Shown here: positions 1 to 8,935 of the stretch, in pieces | Layout: each line of letters opens with the position of its first letter | Numbering within the stretch: the first letter of the stretch is position 1 | Assembly (NCBI RefSeq): GCF_900110145.1 | Contig: NZ_FOCP01000005.1 | Location: forward strand, 124,001 to 188,000 | DNA length: 64,000 nt | DNA from: Nitrosomonas marina | GTDB lineage: Bacteria; Pseudomonadota; Gammaproteobacteria; Burkholderiales; Nitrosomonadaceae | Direction of reading: 5' to 3' | The notes under the pieces: generated by a model | The model's input: the letters and a program-made list of their open reading frames with translations, nothing else | Databases searched by the model: none | What the model was told of the DNA's origin: nothing | Translations under genes and position numbers: made by a program

Positions 1-772
1 GTCCCGTTGCGCCAAACGCACCAACACCGTGAGAATCATCAACGACCGTGATAATCCCTTCATCAAAATACCGCTCATAATTGCGACAGATTTTGTCAAT
101 ATCGGCTAACGGCGCATGATCCCCTCGCATGCTGAATATGCCGTCGGTCACCACCAGAACCCGCTTTATCTTTACCGGTTCAGGCTGTTTACCCGTGGCG
201 TAACGTTCAATAACACTATCCAGCTCGGACATATTAAGATGTCGGTAAATGGCTTTGTCAGCAGGGCGTGATAATCGGATTGCATTGATGATACTGTTGT
301 GATTGAGCTCATCGCTGACCACCAGCGTATTACCATCGATCAACGGTGGCAATACACCCAATACAGCTGCATAGGCCGCGCTGAAAATCATTGCTGCCTC
401 CCGCTGATGAAAAGCCGCAAGCCTGTTTTCGAGCTCTACATGCGGCACATACGTGCCGGATATAAAACGTACGGCGCCGGGGCCGGCACCAAATTCATGC
501 ACCCCTTTCTCTTCTGCCTGTATGACAGCCGGATGCATGGACAACCCCAGATATGAATTTGAATTCATCAGCAGATAAGGGCTGCTATCTGCAGCCAAAA
601 AATAGCGCGGCCCCGGTGTGTTATCCTCATCGCCAACAGGCAGTAAACCATTTTTTGCCCAATCGGGTAAGCTGATCCGTGCTATAGCACGCTCTGCACC
701 TTTTAGCACACCTCTGTTTTTAATTGCATCCACTTTCTCAGAACATATGACATTCAGTTTTTCCAGTGACAT
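1..772 (-). CDS. kbl: 2-amino-3-ketobutyrate CoA ligase (glycine C-acetyltransferase), partial
   Basis: PLP-dependent alpha-oxoamine synthase that would cleave 2-amino-3-oxobutyrate with CoA to glycine and acetyl-CoA, the second step of threonine breakdown. The gene runs off the left edge, so only about 257 N-terminal residues are visible. They read MSLEKLNVICSEK at the start, then NSNSYLGLSMHPAV and FGAGPGAVRFISGT, and a DDSHGVGAFG segment near the edge, all typical of this fold. The PLP lysine lies outside the window. It follows the threonine dehydrogenase gene by 27 bases on the same strand, which favours Kbl over the related BioF or HemA enzymes. The ATG at 772 is the natural start. Confidence 0.85.
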   Translation of the reverse strand, partial: MSLEKLNVICSEKVDAIKNRGVLKGAERAIARISLPDWAKNGLLPVGDEDNTPGPRYFLAADSSPYLLMNSNSYLGLSMHPAVIQAEEKGVHEFGAGPGAVRFISGTYVPHVELENRLAAFHQREAAMIFSAAYAAVLGVLPPLIDGNTLVVSDELNHNSIINAIRLSRPADKAIYRHLNMSELDSVIERYATGKQPEPVKIKRVLVVTDGIFSMRGDHAPLADIDKICRNYERYFDEGIITVVDDSHGVGAFGATG

Positions 773-799
773 ATAATCCCCTACATTTGATTAAAAACG

Positions 800-1753
800 T
801 TAGTCGCCCAGTTTGAACGACAAACGGTCAATCATTTCCTGTGTCATGTTTTCCAGGCTATACCGGGGTTCCCAGCCCCATTCTTCACGTGCCGCCTGGT
901 CATTCATATGACGGGGCCATGAATCGGCTATTGCCTGTCGCACCGGATCAACAGCATAATGCATCGAAAATTCGGGTATAAACTGTTGAATACAAGCCGC
1001 AAGCTCCTTTGGCGCAAAACTCATGGCGGTTATATTGAAGGCGTTGCGGTGTTTCAATCTGTTTGCGTCGGCTTCCATCAATTCAATAGCAGCTCTAATG
1101 GCATCGGGCATATACATCATGTCCAGATATGTGTTCTGCTTCAGAAAGCAGTTATACTGTTTTTCTGTTAAGGCATGATAGAAAATTTCAACTGCATAGT
1201 CCGTGGTTCCACCTCCCGGCATGGTTTCATGTGAAACCAGTCCCGGGTAACGCACGCCACGGGTATCAACACCGAAACGTGTATAATAATAATTGCATAG
1301 TAATTCGCCCGACACTTTGCATACGCCATACATGGTATTTGGATGTTGCAATGTATCCTGAGGGGTATTGTCGCGCGGCGTATCAGGTCCGAAGGCACCA
1401 ATAGAGCTTGGAAAAAATACGGCACACCCGTTTGCGCGACTGACTTCCAGAATATTGTACAAACCATCCATATTGACTTTCCAGGCCAATTGCGGTTTTT
1501 CTTCGGCCTTGGCCGATAACAACGCGGCCAAATGAAAAATTGTGTCGATCTTATGTTGTTTTACAACAGCATCAATTATCTTGATCTGGGTCACGTCAAG
1601 CGTTGTATACGGACCATTATCAGCTAGACCGGGCTGCGGTTCATTTTGGTGACCTGCAGCAATTACCTGAGCACTTCCGTAACGTTGGCGCAACGCAGGA
1701 ACCAATTCTGAACCAATTTGTCCAGTTGCGCCAGTAACCAAAATACGTTTCAT
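800..1753 (-). CDS. tdh: L-threonine 3-dehydrogenase, SDR (epimerase-like) type
   Basis: 317-residue NAD-dependent short-chain dehydrogenase/epimerase family protein. It would oxidise L-threonine to 2-amino-3-oxobutyrate, the substrate of the adjacent Kbl. The Rossmann motif TGATGQIG is at residues 7-14, Ser-Ser at 116-117, and the catalytic Tyr-x3-Lys at 142 and 146. The stretch GVRYPGLVS followed by PGGGTTDYAVEIF is characteristic of the SDR-type threonine dehydrogenases known from animals and some bacteria; the unrelated zinc-dependent Tdh of E. coli is different. It lies 5 bases after the MDR gene and 27 before kbl, so the three are probably co-transcribed. A generic NAD-dependent epimerase is the alternative, made unlikely by kbl. 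Confidence 0.85.
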   Translation of the reverse strand: MKRILVTGATGQIGSELVPALRQRYGSAQVIAAGHQNEPQPGLADNGPYTTLDVTQIKIIDAVVKQHKIDTIFHLAALLSAKAEEKPQLAWKVNMDGLYNILEVSRANGCAVFFPSSIGAFGPDTPRDNTPQDTLQHPNTMYGVCKVSGELLCNYYYTRFGVDTRGVRYPGLVSHETMPGGGTTDYAVEIFYHALTEKQYNCFLKQNTYLDMMYMPDAIRAAIELMEADANRLKHRNAFNITAMSFAPKELAACIQQFIPEFSMHYAVDPVRQAIADSWPRHMNDQAAREEWGWEPRYSLENMTQEMIDRLSFKLGD

Positions 1754-1758
1754 GACCC

Positions 1759-2763
1759 TTATTTCTCTATGACTAACACCACCTTGCCTAGCGGGTGCTG
1801 ATTCTCGAGATAATCCTGGGCAGCCGCGGCTTCTGTAAGATCGAATGTTTTCGCAATTTCAACGATCAGCTTCCCTTCTTCCATCAATATTGAACAGCGT
1901 CGCAGAATTTCGCCCTGCAGCTGCATTGCACTGTCAAGCTCCAGCATCACCGGCGTCAACATCAATTCAAAGCTGAAACGAAGATTACGCAGCCTTGCTT
2001 CACGCCAGTCGGTGTCTGCAGCCGGTTGCAAAATAGTCACTACATCCCCGTAAGGTTTCACACAACTAAAACAATTTTGCAACACCGATGACCCTACTGT
2101 ATCCAGCGCTATATCCACGCCGGAATCGTCGGTCCACCGCATTACTGCTTCAGACACATTCTCTAGTTTATAGTTAATCGTCTTGTCCGCGCCCAGTCGT
2201 TTGGCAAAATCGGCTTTCTCGTCGGTGCTGACAGTAGTGATCACATGCGCGCCGGCAAGTTTCGCCAGTTGAATTGCCACATGACCCACACCACCAGCGC
2301 CAGCGTGGATTAAAACTGTTTGTCCGGCAGATATGCGCGCACGTCCATGCAGCGCCTCCCATGCCGTGATCAACACCAAGGGGGCTGCTGCTGCCTGTTC
2401 GTATGATAACGACCTGGGTGTTTTTGCCAGCAGCGCCTGATCCACAAGCACGTATTCGGCATAGGTACCCTGGCGGCGATTGAAACCAGGCTGTGAAAAA
2501 TAAATTGAATCCCCCGGTTTAAAGGCTTTTACGTTGTTTCCAACAGCCTCTACAATACCGGCTCCGTCACAACCTGGTATCACAGGGTAAGAGACTGGGA
2601 AACGATCTGGAGCGGCACGAATTTTACAATCAACCGGATTGATCCCCACAGCCTTAATGCTTACAAGCACCTGATTCTCTCCACAGGGTCCAGGTATATT
2701 CCTTTCACCATATTCTAATACTGCAGATGCACCGCCTTTTTCAAAATAAACTGCTTTCATCAT
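1759..2763 (-). CDS. Zinc-independent MDR dehydrogenase / quinone oxidoreductase family
   Basis: 334-residue medium-chain dehydrogenase/reductase of the zeta-crystallin type, presumed cytoplasmic and NADPH-dependent. The N-terminal GroES-like half has GINPVDCKIR and PGCDGAGIVEAVG; the Rossmann half has HAGAGGVGHVAIQLAK near residue 150. The structural-zinc cysteine cluster of classical alcohol dehydrogenases is absent, and the C-terminus HPLGKVVLVIE is usual for quinone-oxidoreductase-like members. It is first in a tight minus-strand run with tdh and kbl. Its substrate cannot be read from sequence; a role with threonine-derived carbonyls is only suggested by position. Two adjacent ATG codons at 2763 and 2760 are possible starts. 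Confidence 0.75.
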   Translation of the reverse strand: MMKAVYFEKGGASAVLEYGERNIPGPCGENQVLVSIKAVGINPVDCKIRAAPDRFPVSYPVIPGCDGAGIVEAVGNNVKAFKPGDSIYFSQPGFNRRQGTYAEYVLVDQALLAKTPRSLSYEQAAAAPLVLITAWEALHGRARISAGQTVLIHAGAGGVGHVAIQLAKLAGAHVITTVSTDEKADFAKRLGADKTINYKLENVSEAVMRWTDDSGVDIALDTVGSSVLQNCFSCVKPYGDVVTILQPAADTDWREARLRNLRFSFELMLTPVMLELDSAMQLQGEILRRCSILMEEGKLIVEIAKTFDLTEAAAAQDYLENQHPLGKVVLVIEK

Positions 2764-2918
2764 AACTTCCCTTCGCTTTTTTCTTTTTCTAGCTGCAACA
2801 GTGAGATCACTGGCGGCTATTACAGAAAAACGTGAAAATTGTATCGTTTTCCATCAAATGTATAATGGGACTGATACTTTATTATGGCATTTGCAACCCT
2901 TTACGTCGTATCTTTTTC

Positions 2919-4394
2919 ATGAGCACAAAACAGCAAAAACTCAAGATTCTGTTTGCAACCAGCGAAGCGCATCCACTCATAAAAACCGGTGGTCTTGCCG
3001 ATGTATCAGGCGCTCTGCCTATCGCCCTGCAGAAACTAGGATGCGACCTTCGGGTTATTTTGCCCGCTTACGGCGATATCCTGGATAGCAAACTTCAGAT
3101 AAAGCCATTAACGGAAACATACCTGCCAGGTATTCCAGGAAAAATTACACTGTATTCTGCTCGTCTGGGAAACAGCCGGGTCAAGGTATGGCTTGTCGAA
3201 CATGCTTCCGCTTTCACACGCAAAGGGAACCCATATATCAACGGAAACGGCGATATATGGCCCGATAACGCAGAGCGTTTTGCTTTGTTCAGCAGGATTA
3301 TTGAGCAGGTTGCACTGAACCGAATGCAACTGGACTGGACCCCTGACATTGTGCATTGTAATGACTGGCAGACCGGGCTTGTACCGGTGTTATTAAAACA
3401 AACACCCAATGCGCCGCCCTGTTTATTTACCATACACAATCTTGCATATCAGGGCCTGTTTCCGCGCAGCACTTTTAGCGCATTGAGCCTGCCCGCCACA
3501 CTTTGGTCACCTGAGGCTTTGGAATTTCATGGCCAGTTGTCATTGATCAAAGGCGGGCTTGTTTTTGCCGATCGTATCAACACGGTCAGTGCACAATACG
3601 CGAATGAAATACAAACACCTCAAATGGGCTACGGCCTTGAAGGATTATTGCAATATAGGCAACAGGCACTCACAGGGATCGTCAACGGAATTGACGATAA
3701 AATCTGGAATCCCCAGACTGATCAGCTAATCGCTCAAAATTATACTGCAAATTCACTCACCAGAAAAAAAGCAAACAAGACTGCATTGCAGCAACTGTAT
3801 CAATTGCCTGCTGATAGTAACGCATTTGTTTTGGGCTGCGTCAGCCGGCTTGTCGAACAAAAAGGTATCGATTTAATCCTTGAATTTCTCAAAACCATTA
3901 AAACCAGGCCACTACAATTTTGTCTTTTAGGTAGCGGAGATCAGGTTTTTCAGAAAAAATTTATCAATATTGCGAAAAAATACCCGGACCGAATTGCAGT
4001 CAATATCGGTTACGATGAAAAAATCGCCCATCAGATCGAAGCCGGCGCTGACGTGTTTTTGATGCCTTCTCGCTTTGAACCGTGCGGATTGAATCAGCTT
4101 TACAGCATGCGCTACGGCACGATTCCCGTAGTACACCATGTTGGAGGGCTTGTCGATACAGTAACTGATACTACTGAGGAAACAATTGCCGACAACACTG
4201 CTACAGGATTTGTGTTTAACCAGCCGTCAGTAGCTGCATTAAATGCAGCAATCAACAGGGCGCATCATTTTTTTAACAAACCCGTAATATGGCAAAAATT
4301 AATTAAAAACTGTATGAATGCAAACTTCACCTGGCATAAAAGCGCTGAAAAATATTTCAATCTATATCAGCTCATTCAGCGTCGACGATCATAA
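2919..4394 (+). CDS. glgA: Glycogen synthase (ADP-glucose type)
   Basis: GT5-family glycosyltransferase that extends alpha-1,4-glucan from ADP-glucose. The chosen start gives 491 residues, close to the usual length of about 480. An upstream in-frame ATG at 2832 would add 29 unconserved residues. The substrate-binding KTGGL motif is at residues 22-26, followed by ADVSGALP. The C-terminal GT-B domain has a GCVSRLVEQKGIDL segment and the SRFEPCGLNQLYSMRYG nucleotide-binding region. It is divergent from the MDR-tdh-kbl run. No other glycogen gene (glgB, glgC, glgP) is in the window, so its partners lie elsewhere. Confidence 0.92.
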   Translation: MSTKQQKLKILFATSEAHPLIKTGGLADVSGALPIALQKLGCDLRVILPAYGDILDSKLQIKPLTETYLPGIPGKITLYSARLGNSRVKVWLVEHASAFTRKGNPYINGNGDIWPDNAERFALFSRIIEQVALNRMQLDWTPDIVHCNDWQTGLVPVLLKQTPNAPPCLFTIHNLAYQGLFPRSTFSALSLPATLWSPEALEFHGQLSLIKGGLVFADRINTVSAQYANEIQTPQMGYGLEGLLQYRQQALTGIVNGIDDKIWNPQTDQLIAQNYTANSLTRKKANKTALQQLYQLPADSNAFVLGCVSRLVEQKGIDLILEFLKTIKTRPLQFCLLGSGDQVFQKKFINIAKKYPDRIAVNIGYDEKIAHQIEAGADVFLMPSRFEPCGLNQLYSMRYGTIPVVHHVGGLVDTVTDTTEETIADNTATGFVFNQPSVAALNAAINRAHHFFNKPVIWQKLIKNCMNANFTWHKSAEKYFNLYQLIQRRRS

Positions 4395-4756
4395 ATATTA
4401 ATATAATACAATGGGTTGGTTGCAACATTAATAATTACTCCAAATAAAACTGTAACGAAAAAATAATACACGTATTCCAATTCGTGCAAGTTCCAAGTAA
4501 AATTCCGCACTTTCCTTTTACGGATTGACGAGACTCAGAAAAATTTTCAAAGAGTTTCTAAAACAAACATACGCTCGGTCGAAGCCGAATTCTTAACCAG
4601 GTGGCTGTATTAAAGTATCAGTTGCCTACGTTGGGTTTTGCACGAATTGAACGAAAACGAAGATTCCAAGATTCTGCCACAAAGCAGCAACTTCAAAATT
4701 TTACATTCAACAAATCGTCTTGAACTGTACCAACCATTAAGTCAGGAGTTGCAGAC
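4395..4756. other. Intergenic region between glgA and the speD-speE fusion
   Basis: About 360 bases, AT-rich, without a convincing coding frame. The only clear signal is a GGAG ribosome-binding site some 8 bases before the ATG at 4757. I see no strong hairpin terminator after glgA. Confidence 0.5.
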
Positions 4757-5974
4757 ATGAATGGTTTGCATCTGATTGGCGATTTGAGCGGTTGTCGCTG
4801 CGATCCGTCGCGACTGCTTAATGGTGTCGATTTTAAAGACCACTGTATAGAAATGGTTCATGCAGCCGGATTAACCGTGATGGATGCCACATTCAAGCAA
4901 TTTGACGATTCCGGTTTTACAGGTACTGTTGTATTAGCCGAATCTCATCTGGCTATTCATACCTGGCCGGAAAACAATGGATTAACGCTGGATGTCTATG
5001 TCTGTAATTACAGTGCGAATAATAGCAATAAAGCACATAAACTGTTTGATGCGATTATCGATTACTTCCTTCCAGCTGAAATCGCCAAACATGAAATCGA
5101 ACGCGGTGAACACACGCTTGTTGAGCCTCTAAACGATGCAACTGGCTTTTATGTTAAGGCCCGTCGCCAAATTGGAGAATGGCGTACAAAATATCAAAAG
5201 CTTTCAATCTACGATACACCCCAATACGGCAAAATTTTTCGTTTGGATGATTTTAATATGACTTCGGAGCAAGAGGAGTTTATCTATCACGAAAACCTGA
5301 TTCATCCTGCTTTAACGATTCTCGAGGCCCCCAAAAATGTGCTTATAATTGGTGGTGGTGACGGCGGTTCTTCCGAAGAAGCTTTGAAACATCCATCAGT
5401 GGAGCAGGTGACGATGGTTGAAATAGATGAAGATGTTATCAAAATCGCCAAGCAGCATTTTCAAGCAGTACACAAGGGTGTATTCGACAATCCACGTTTA
5501 CGGGTGGTTGTTGATGACGGCATACAGTTTCTGCGTAAGACACAGGATAAATTTGACCTTATTGCACTGGATCTTAATGATCCGGTCGGGCCGGCAGCAG
5601 CGCTTTATTCCAATGAATTTTTTTATCTTTGCAACCAGTCACTTAAACCGGAAGGGCTGATGACGCTGCATATCGGCTCACCTACAGCACATCCTTCCCG
5701 CGTAGCTGAAATCTCGCATCGGCTGAATCAGGTTTTTCAAATTGTGCGACCATATACGATGTATATACCGCTTTATGGTGCCCTATGGGCATTGGCTGTC
5801 TGTTCCAATAAGCTTGATCCAAAAGTATTTACAGCAGATGAAATTGATAACCGTATCAAATCACGCAATCTTCAACAACTTCAGTACTACAACGGTGAAG
5901 CGCATTCAGGTGTATTTGCATTACCAAATTACGTAAAAGAAATTGTGACTGGTAATATACACTCTACAAAATAA
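4757..5974 (+). CDS. Fused S-adenosylmethionine decarboxylase-spermidine synthase
   Basis: 405-residue two-domain polyamine enzyme. Residues 1-125 are a prokaryotic pyruvoyl AdoMet decarboxylase (SpeD). Self-processing would occur at Glu62-Ser63 in AESHLAIHTWPE, turning Ser63 into pyruvoyl. His68 and Cys83 match the processing and proton-donor residues of the Thermotoga enzyme, and Phe49 and Glu72 its AdoMet-contact residues. From about residue 130 follows an aminopropyltransferase (SpeE) domain with GGGDGGSSEEALKH, MVEIDED, VVDDGIQFL and LDLNDPVGPAAALYS. The product would make decarboxylated AdoMet and use it on putrescine to give spermidine. Autocleavage would split off an N-terminal beta chain of 62 residues and leave the SpeE domain joined to the alpha chain. 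No speA, speB or speC is adjacent. A GGAG site precedes the ATG. Confidence 0.9.
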   Translation: MNGLHLIGDLSGCRCDPSRLLNGVDFKDHCIEMVHAAGLTVMDATFKQFDDSGFTGTVVLAESHLAIHTWPENNGLTLDVYVCNYSANNSNKAHKLFDAIIDYFLPAEIAKHEIERGEHTLVEPLNDATGFYVKARRQIGEWRTKYQKLSIYDTPQYGKIFRLDDFNMTSEQEEFIYHENLIHPALTILEAPKNVLIIGGGDGGSSEEALKHPSVEQVTMVEIDEDVIKIAKQHFQAVHKGVFDNPRLRVVVDDGIQFLRKTQDKFDLIALDLNDPVGPAAALYSNEFFYLCNQSLKPEGLMTLHIGSPTAHPSRVAEISHRLNQVFQIVRPYTMYIPLYGALWALAVCSNKLDPKVFTADEIDNRIKSRNLQQLQYYNGEAHSGVFALPNYVKEIVTGNIHSTK

Positions 5975-6047
5975 TAAATGCGGCCACCTGTGTCGCGAGG
6001 CATTGATACATCGTGCTGAACGACAAGTACCGCACTAACCGACCCAC

Positions 6048-6623
6048 ATGCTGATACTACCAAAATCTTGTTTCCTCCACGTTCCCAAAACTGGCGGTAC
6101 ATGGGTAAAAAAAGCCATTAGGGCAGCGGGTATCACCTGCAGTAATTACACTGTCTCGAATAATCCTCATATAGGTTTGGACGATTGCCCGTGCCTCGAG
6201 AAATTCAAATTTGCCTTTGTCAGACACCCGGTAAATTTATATCGGTCTTATTGGCAGTTTAAAATGACTTATGGATGGGATCTGGAAAATCAGTTGGATC
6301 AAGCATGTCGCTCGGATAATTTTCAAATATTTGTTCGCCAGGTACTGGATAAATTTCCCGGAATCTATAGCAGCAGTTTGATTGAATTTGTCGGTAGTGC
6401 AGACAATGAAATTGAGTTCATCGGTAAATATGAGCATTTGATTGATGATTTGATTACAGCCTTAAAAACTGCGGGCGAAGGTTTCAATGAACAGCTCATC
6501 AGAACGCTACCACCTCATAATGTCAGCGATAAGGCCAGATACCCTGCTGTCTACACGACTCAACTCGAAGCCGAGGTCAAAAAAGCCGAACATATTGCAA
6601 TGGACCGGTTCAATTACCAATAA
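6048..6623 (+). CDS. Sulfotransferase family protein
   Basis: 191-residue P-loop sulfotransferase-like protein. The 5'-phosphosulfate-binding loop FLHVPKTGGTWVKKAI starts near residue 9, and a 3'-phosphate-binding FAFVRHPVNLYRSYWQF segment lies near residue 57. These two motifs define PAPS-dependent sulfotransferases; the protein is short for the family. No signal peptide is evident. No glycan or PAPS-synthesis genes are nearby, so the acceptor is unknown. There is no good ribosome-binding site before the ATG at 6048. It converges on the CRP-like gene, with only about 10 bases between the two stop codons. Confidence 0.7.
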   Translation: MLILPKSCFLHVPKTGGTWVKKAIRAAGITCSNYTVSNNPHIGLDDCPCLEKFKFAFVRHPVNLYRSYWQFKMTYGWDLENQLDQACRSDNFQIFVRQVLDKFPGIYSSSLIEFVGSADNEIEFIGKYEHLIDDLITALKTAGEGFNEQLIRTLPPHNVSDKARYPAVYTTQLEAEVKKAEHIAMDRFNYQ

Positions 6624-6633
6624 ACTACATGCC

Positions 6634-7356
6634 CTAAATACTGCCTCTCACCATATTGACCATATCCGTCAGCCTGGCAATATTGAGAATATGTAAATCA
6701 TGTCCTTTACGCAAGACAATCTTTTTTTTTGCCAAACTGCTCAGTTCACGTGTTACCGCTTCGCGATGCGTACTGACCAAGTTGGCAATTTCAAAATGAG
6801 TCGGTGCTGGCGAGATCAGGGCTGTATTGGGACCCGTGATATTTTTTTTGGCAATACGCAGTAATTCGGCCTGTATGCGGTTACTGACGGCAAGTGTACT
6901 AAAATCGTAAACGCGTTCGGTCAATCTGCGAACTTCACCTGTCAGGCGCTTTAAAATAGCATTTGCAACATAGCGGTTCGAATAAATCATTTCCATAAAG
7001 TCGGTTGCCGTCATCGAAGCCAGTAACGTGCTTGTTTTGGCAAATACGGTTGCCGAACGCGGTCTGTTGTCAATTGCTGTCAGCTCGCCAAACATTTCTC
7101 CAGCTGCCAGATCACACAGGATTACCTCGTGACCTGTTAACGAATGATAAACAACGCGTATTTCTCCCTGAGCGATAAAAAATACGCTATTTGATTTGTC
7201 ATGAAAGCGAATGATCTCTTCATTTTCTTCATACCTGTACCAATGACAAACACTGGTAATTTCAAGCAAATCGGTAGAGGACAATGCCTGGAATTCCCGA
7301 ATGATTGAGAGCATCGCGCATGCCCGTTCGGCAGATATTTGCCGCATAATTGCCAT
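6634..7356 (-). CDS. CRP/FNR-family transcriptional regulator, CRP-like with cNMP pocket
   Basis: 240-residue regulator with an N-terminal cyclic-nucleotide-binding beta-roll, a long dimerisation helix and a C-terminal winged helix-turn-helix. The beta-roll segment GEMFGELTAIDNRPRSATV keeps the Gly-Glu and Arg-Ser-Ala residues that bind cAMP in E. coli CRP. The four cysteines that hold the FNR iron-sulfur cluster are absent (only Cys13 and Cys37 occur in the N-terminal part). The recognition helix STHREAVTREL resembles CRP (Arg-Glu-x3-Arg), which would predict TGTGA-type half sites. The ligand and targets are inferred. It stands alone and is not obviously operonic. Confidence 0.85.
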   Translation of the reverse strand: MAIMRQISAERACAMLSIIREFQALSSTDLLEITSVCHWYRYEENEEIIRFHDKSNSVFFIAQGEIRVVYHSLTGHEVILCDLAAGEMFGELTAIDNRPRSATVFAKTSTLLASMTATDFMEMIYSNRYVANAILKRLTGEVRRLTERVYDFSTLAVSNRIQAELLRIAKKNITGPNTALISPAPTHFEIANLVSTHREAVTRELSSLAKKKIVLRKGHDLHILNIARLTDMVNMVRGSI

Positions 7357-7625
7357 TACTTTTCGTCTCGCAAGGGGTCGTAATCAATTCATCAATAACT
7401 TAAAGACTAACACACAACAATAGCTACTGAAATCGAATCAGCAGGTTACGAATCCTTATCAATATCCATATACAACAGGCAGATGATTCAGGTAAATTAG
7501 TTTCGTTAGACAGTCTTCTGGAATTGATCTGATATCTGATTATTGCTAGACAGGTTAGACAGGCAAAATAACTGGATAAAGCGGTTGCAGAAAATCTTGT
7601 GACACACATTTGATACAAAAAATAG

Positions 7626-8807
7626 TTATTGGAGCTGTTCCGATTCCCGTATCTCTGCCGTAGTGAAATTTCCTTTAACATCATCCACCCAGGTTGCGTT
7701 GAATGGCAAAGTATTTTGTACATGCAACGCCAGATCCTGGTAGTTCTGCAATGAAATATTCGCTTTCGTAACCGGTAATGCGGTAGCGCGTGGATCGAGG
7801 ATTGTCTCTTTGATTAAGCTATTGTTGAGCGTTTGATGCGGGCGCGCATTTATCTGTGCCTTAAGCGCAGAACGTGTTTCTTTTATCAACTTGCCAAACT
7901 GTTTATCATGGTTGCGCTTGTCGTCTTCAAGCACGGGGTATGCCTGCAGATACAACTGATCTCCACGCCAGCCAAGCAGGCGGGGCTGGTTTACAACGCG
8001 TACCGGTGTACCGACGGCGACTTCATTAAATAAACCAGCGATATCTTCAGGATACATGCGTATGCAACCGAAGCTGCCACGCATCCCAACGCTCGGTGGT
8101 TTATTAGTGCCATGAATGGCATATGTCGGCCAGCCAAGCCTCAACACATGGCTTCCCATCGGATTGTCAGGGCCTGGTGGAACAGCAGCTGGTAGCGGAT
8201 TTCCGTTTCTGGCATACTCCTTGTGAATGGATGGTGTCGGTCTCCAGACCGGATTTTCGTCCTTGACAGTAATCCGGGTTGCGCCTACCGGCGTTTTCCA
8301 TTGCAGGCGACCAATGCCAACAGGATGAGTGATTACCTTCTGCATTTCGCCGTCTTCTGCTTTTGGAAAATAAAACAACCGCATTGCTGCCAGGTTGATT
8401 ACAATTCCCTCGCGAGGCGCATCCGGCAAGATAAATTGGGTGGGAATAATGATGCGCGTACCTGCACCCGGCAACCATGGATCAACGTCAGGATTAGCGG
8501 CAACAATTTCTTCGTACCCCAGATTGAATCGTCTCGCAATATCCGAAAGTGTATCTTCATAGTTCGCAGTAATAACCTGTACGTTACCAACTACGTCATC
8601 TCGAAATGGATCAAAGCTGAATTCATGACTTGCCACAGGCATAGGCAGTGCATCAACAGCTGAAACCGGTTCTTCAAACATGCGGTTTGTAAACGTCTGA
8701 CAACCGCTTAACAACAAAAGAAAGCTGAAAAAACATGTCAGGCCGAACCAGCGATTTCGTATAAAACGTGAAATAATTGTAATCATTCTATGATATGGAT
8801 ATGACAT
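7626..8807 (-). CDS. L,D-transpeptidase lipoprotein with LysM domain (YbiS/ErfK family)
   Basis: 393-residue cell-envelope enzyme that would form 3-3 peptidoglycan cross-links or attach proteins to peptidoglycan. A hydrophobic N-terminus ends in a lipobox LLLLSGC, so it is probably a lipoprotein. A LysM-like repeat (TANYEDTLSDIARRFNLG onward) precedes the YkuD domain. The active site reads HGTNKPPSVGMRGSFGCIRM, with the catalytic His and Cys present; the usual His or Ser before Gly-Cys is Phe here. About 130 further residues form an unassigned C-terminal extension. The start at 8807 has GGAG three bases upstream; an internal ATG at 8786 is an alternative. It is divergent from garR. Confidence 0.85.
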   Translation of the reverse strand: MSYPYHRMITIISRFIRNRWFGLTCFFSFLLLLSGCQTFTNRMFEEPVSAVDALPMPVASHEFSFDPFRDDVVGNVQVITANYEDTLSDIARRFNLGYEEIVAANPDVDPWLPGAGTRIIIPTQFILPDAPREGIVINLAAMRLFYFPKAEDGEMQKVITHPVGIGRLQWKTPVGATRITVKDENPVWRPTPSIHKEYARNGNPLPAAVPPGPDNPMGSHVLRLGWPTYAIHGTNKPPSVGMRGSFGCIRMYPEDIAGLFNEVAVGTPVRVVNQPRLLGWRGDQLYLQAYPVLEDDKRNHDKQFGKLIKETRSALKAQINARPHQTLNNSLIKETILDPRATALPVTKANISLQNYQDLALHVQNTLPFNATWVDDVKGNFTTAEIRESEQLQ

Positions 8808-8935
8808 TCACTCCAAATTTACCGGGTTTCGTACTACATCTCAATAAAGAAGCATACGTACAGACAATATTTGCGATAATCTTTATACTAATTAACAACA
8901 AACAATATTTTTTTACTGTATCAAAAAACAGCTTT

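Noticed and set aside
299-556. Plus-strand frame of 85 codons
   Set aside because: It lies opposite the partial kbl gene, whose minus-strand translation matches the alpha-oxoamine synthase family throughout.
6634-7356. Oxygen-sensing FNR
   Set aside because: The cysteine set for the 4Fe-4S cluster is absent.
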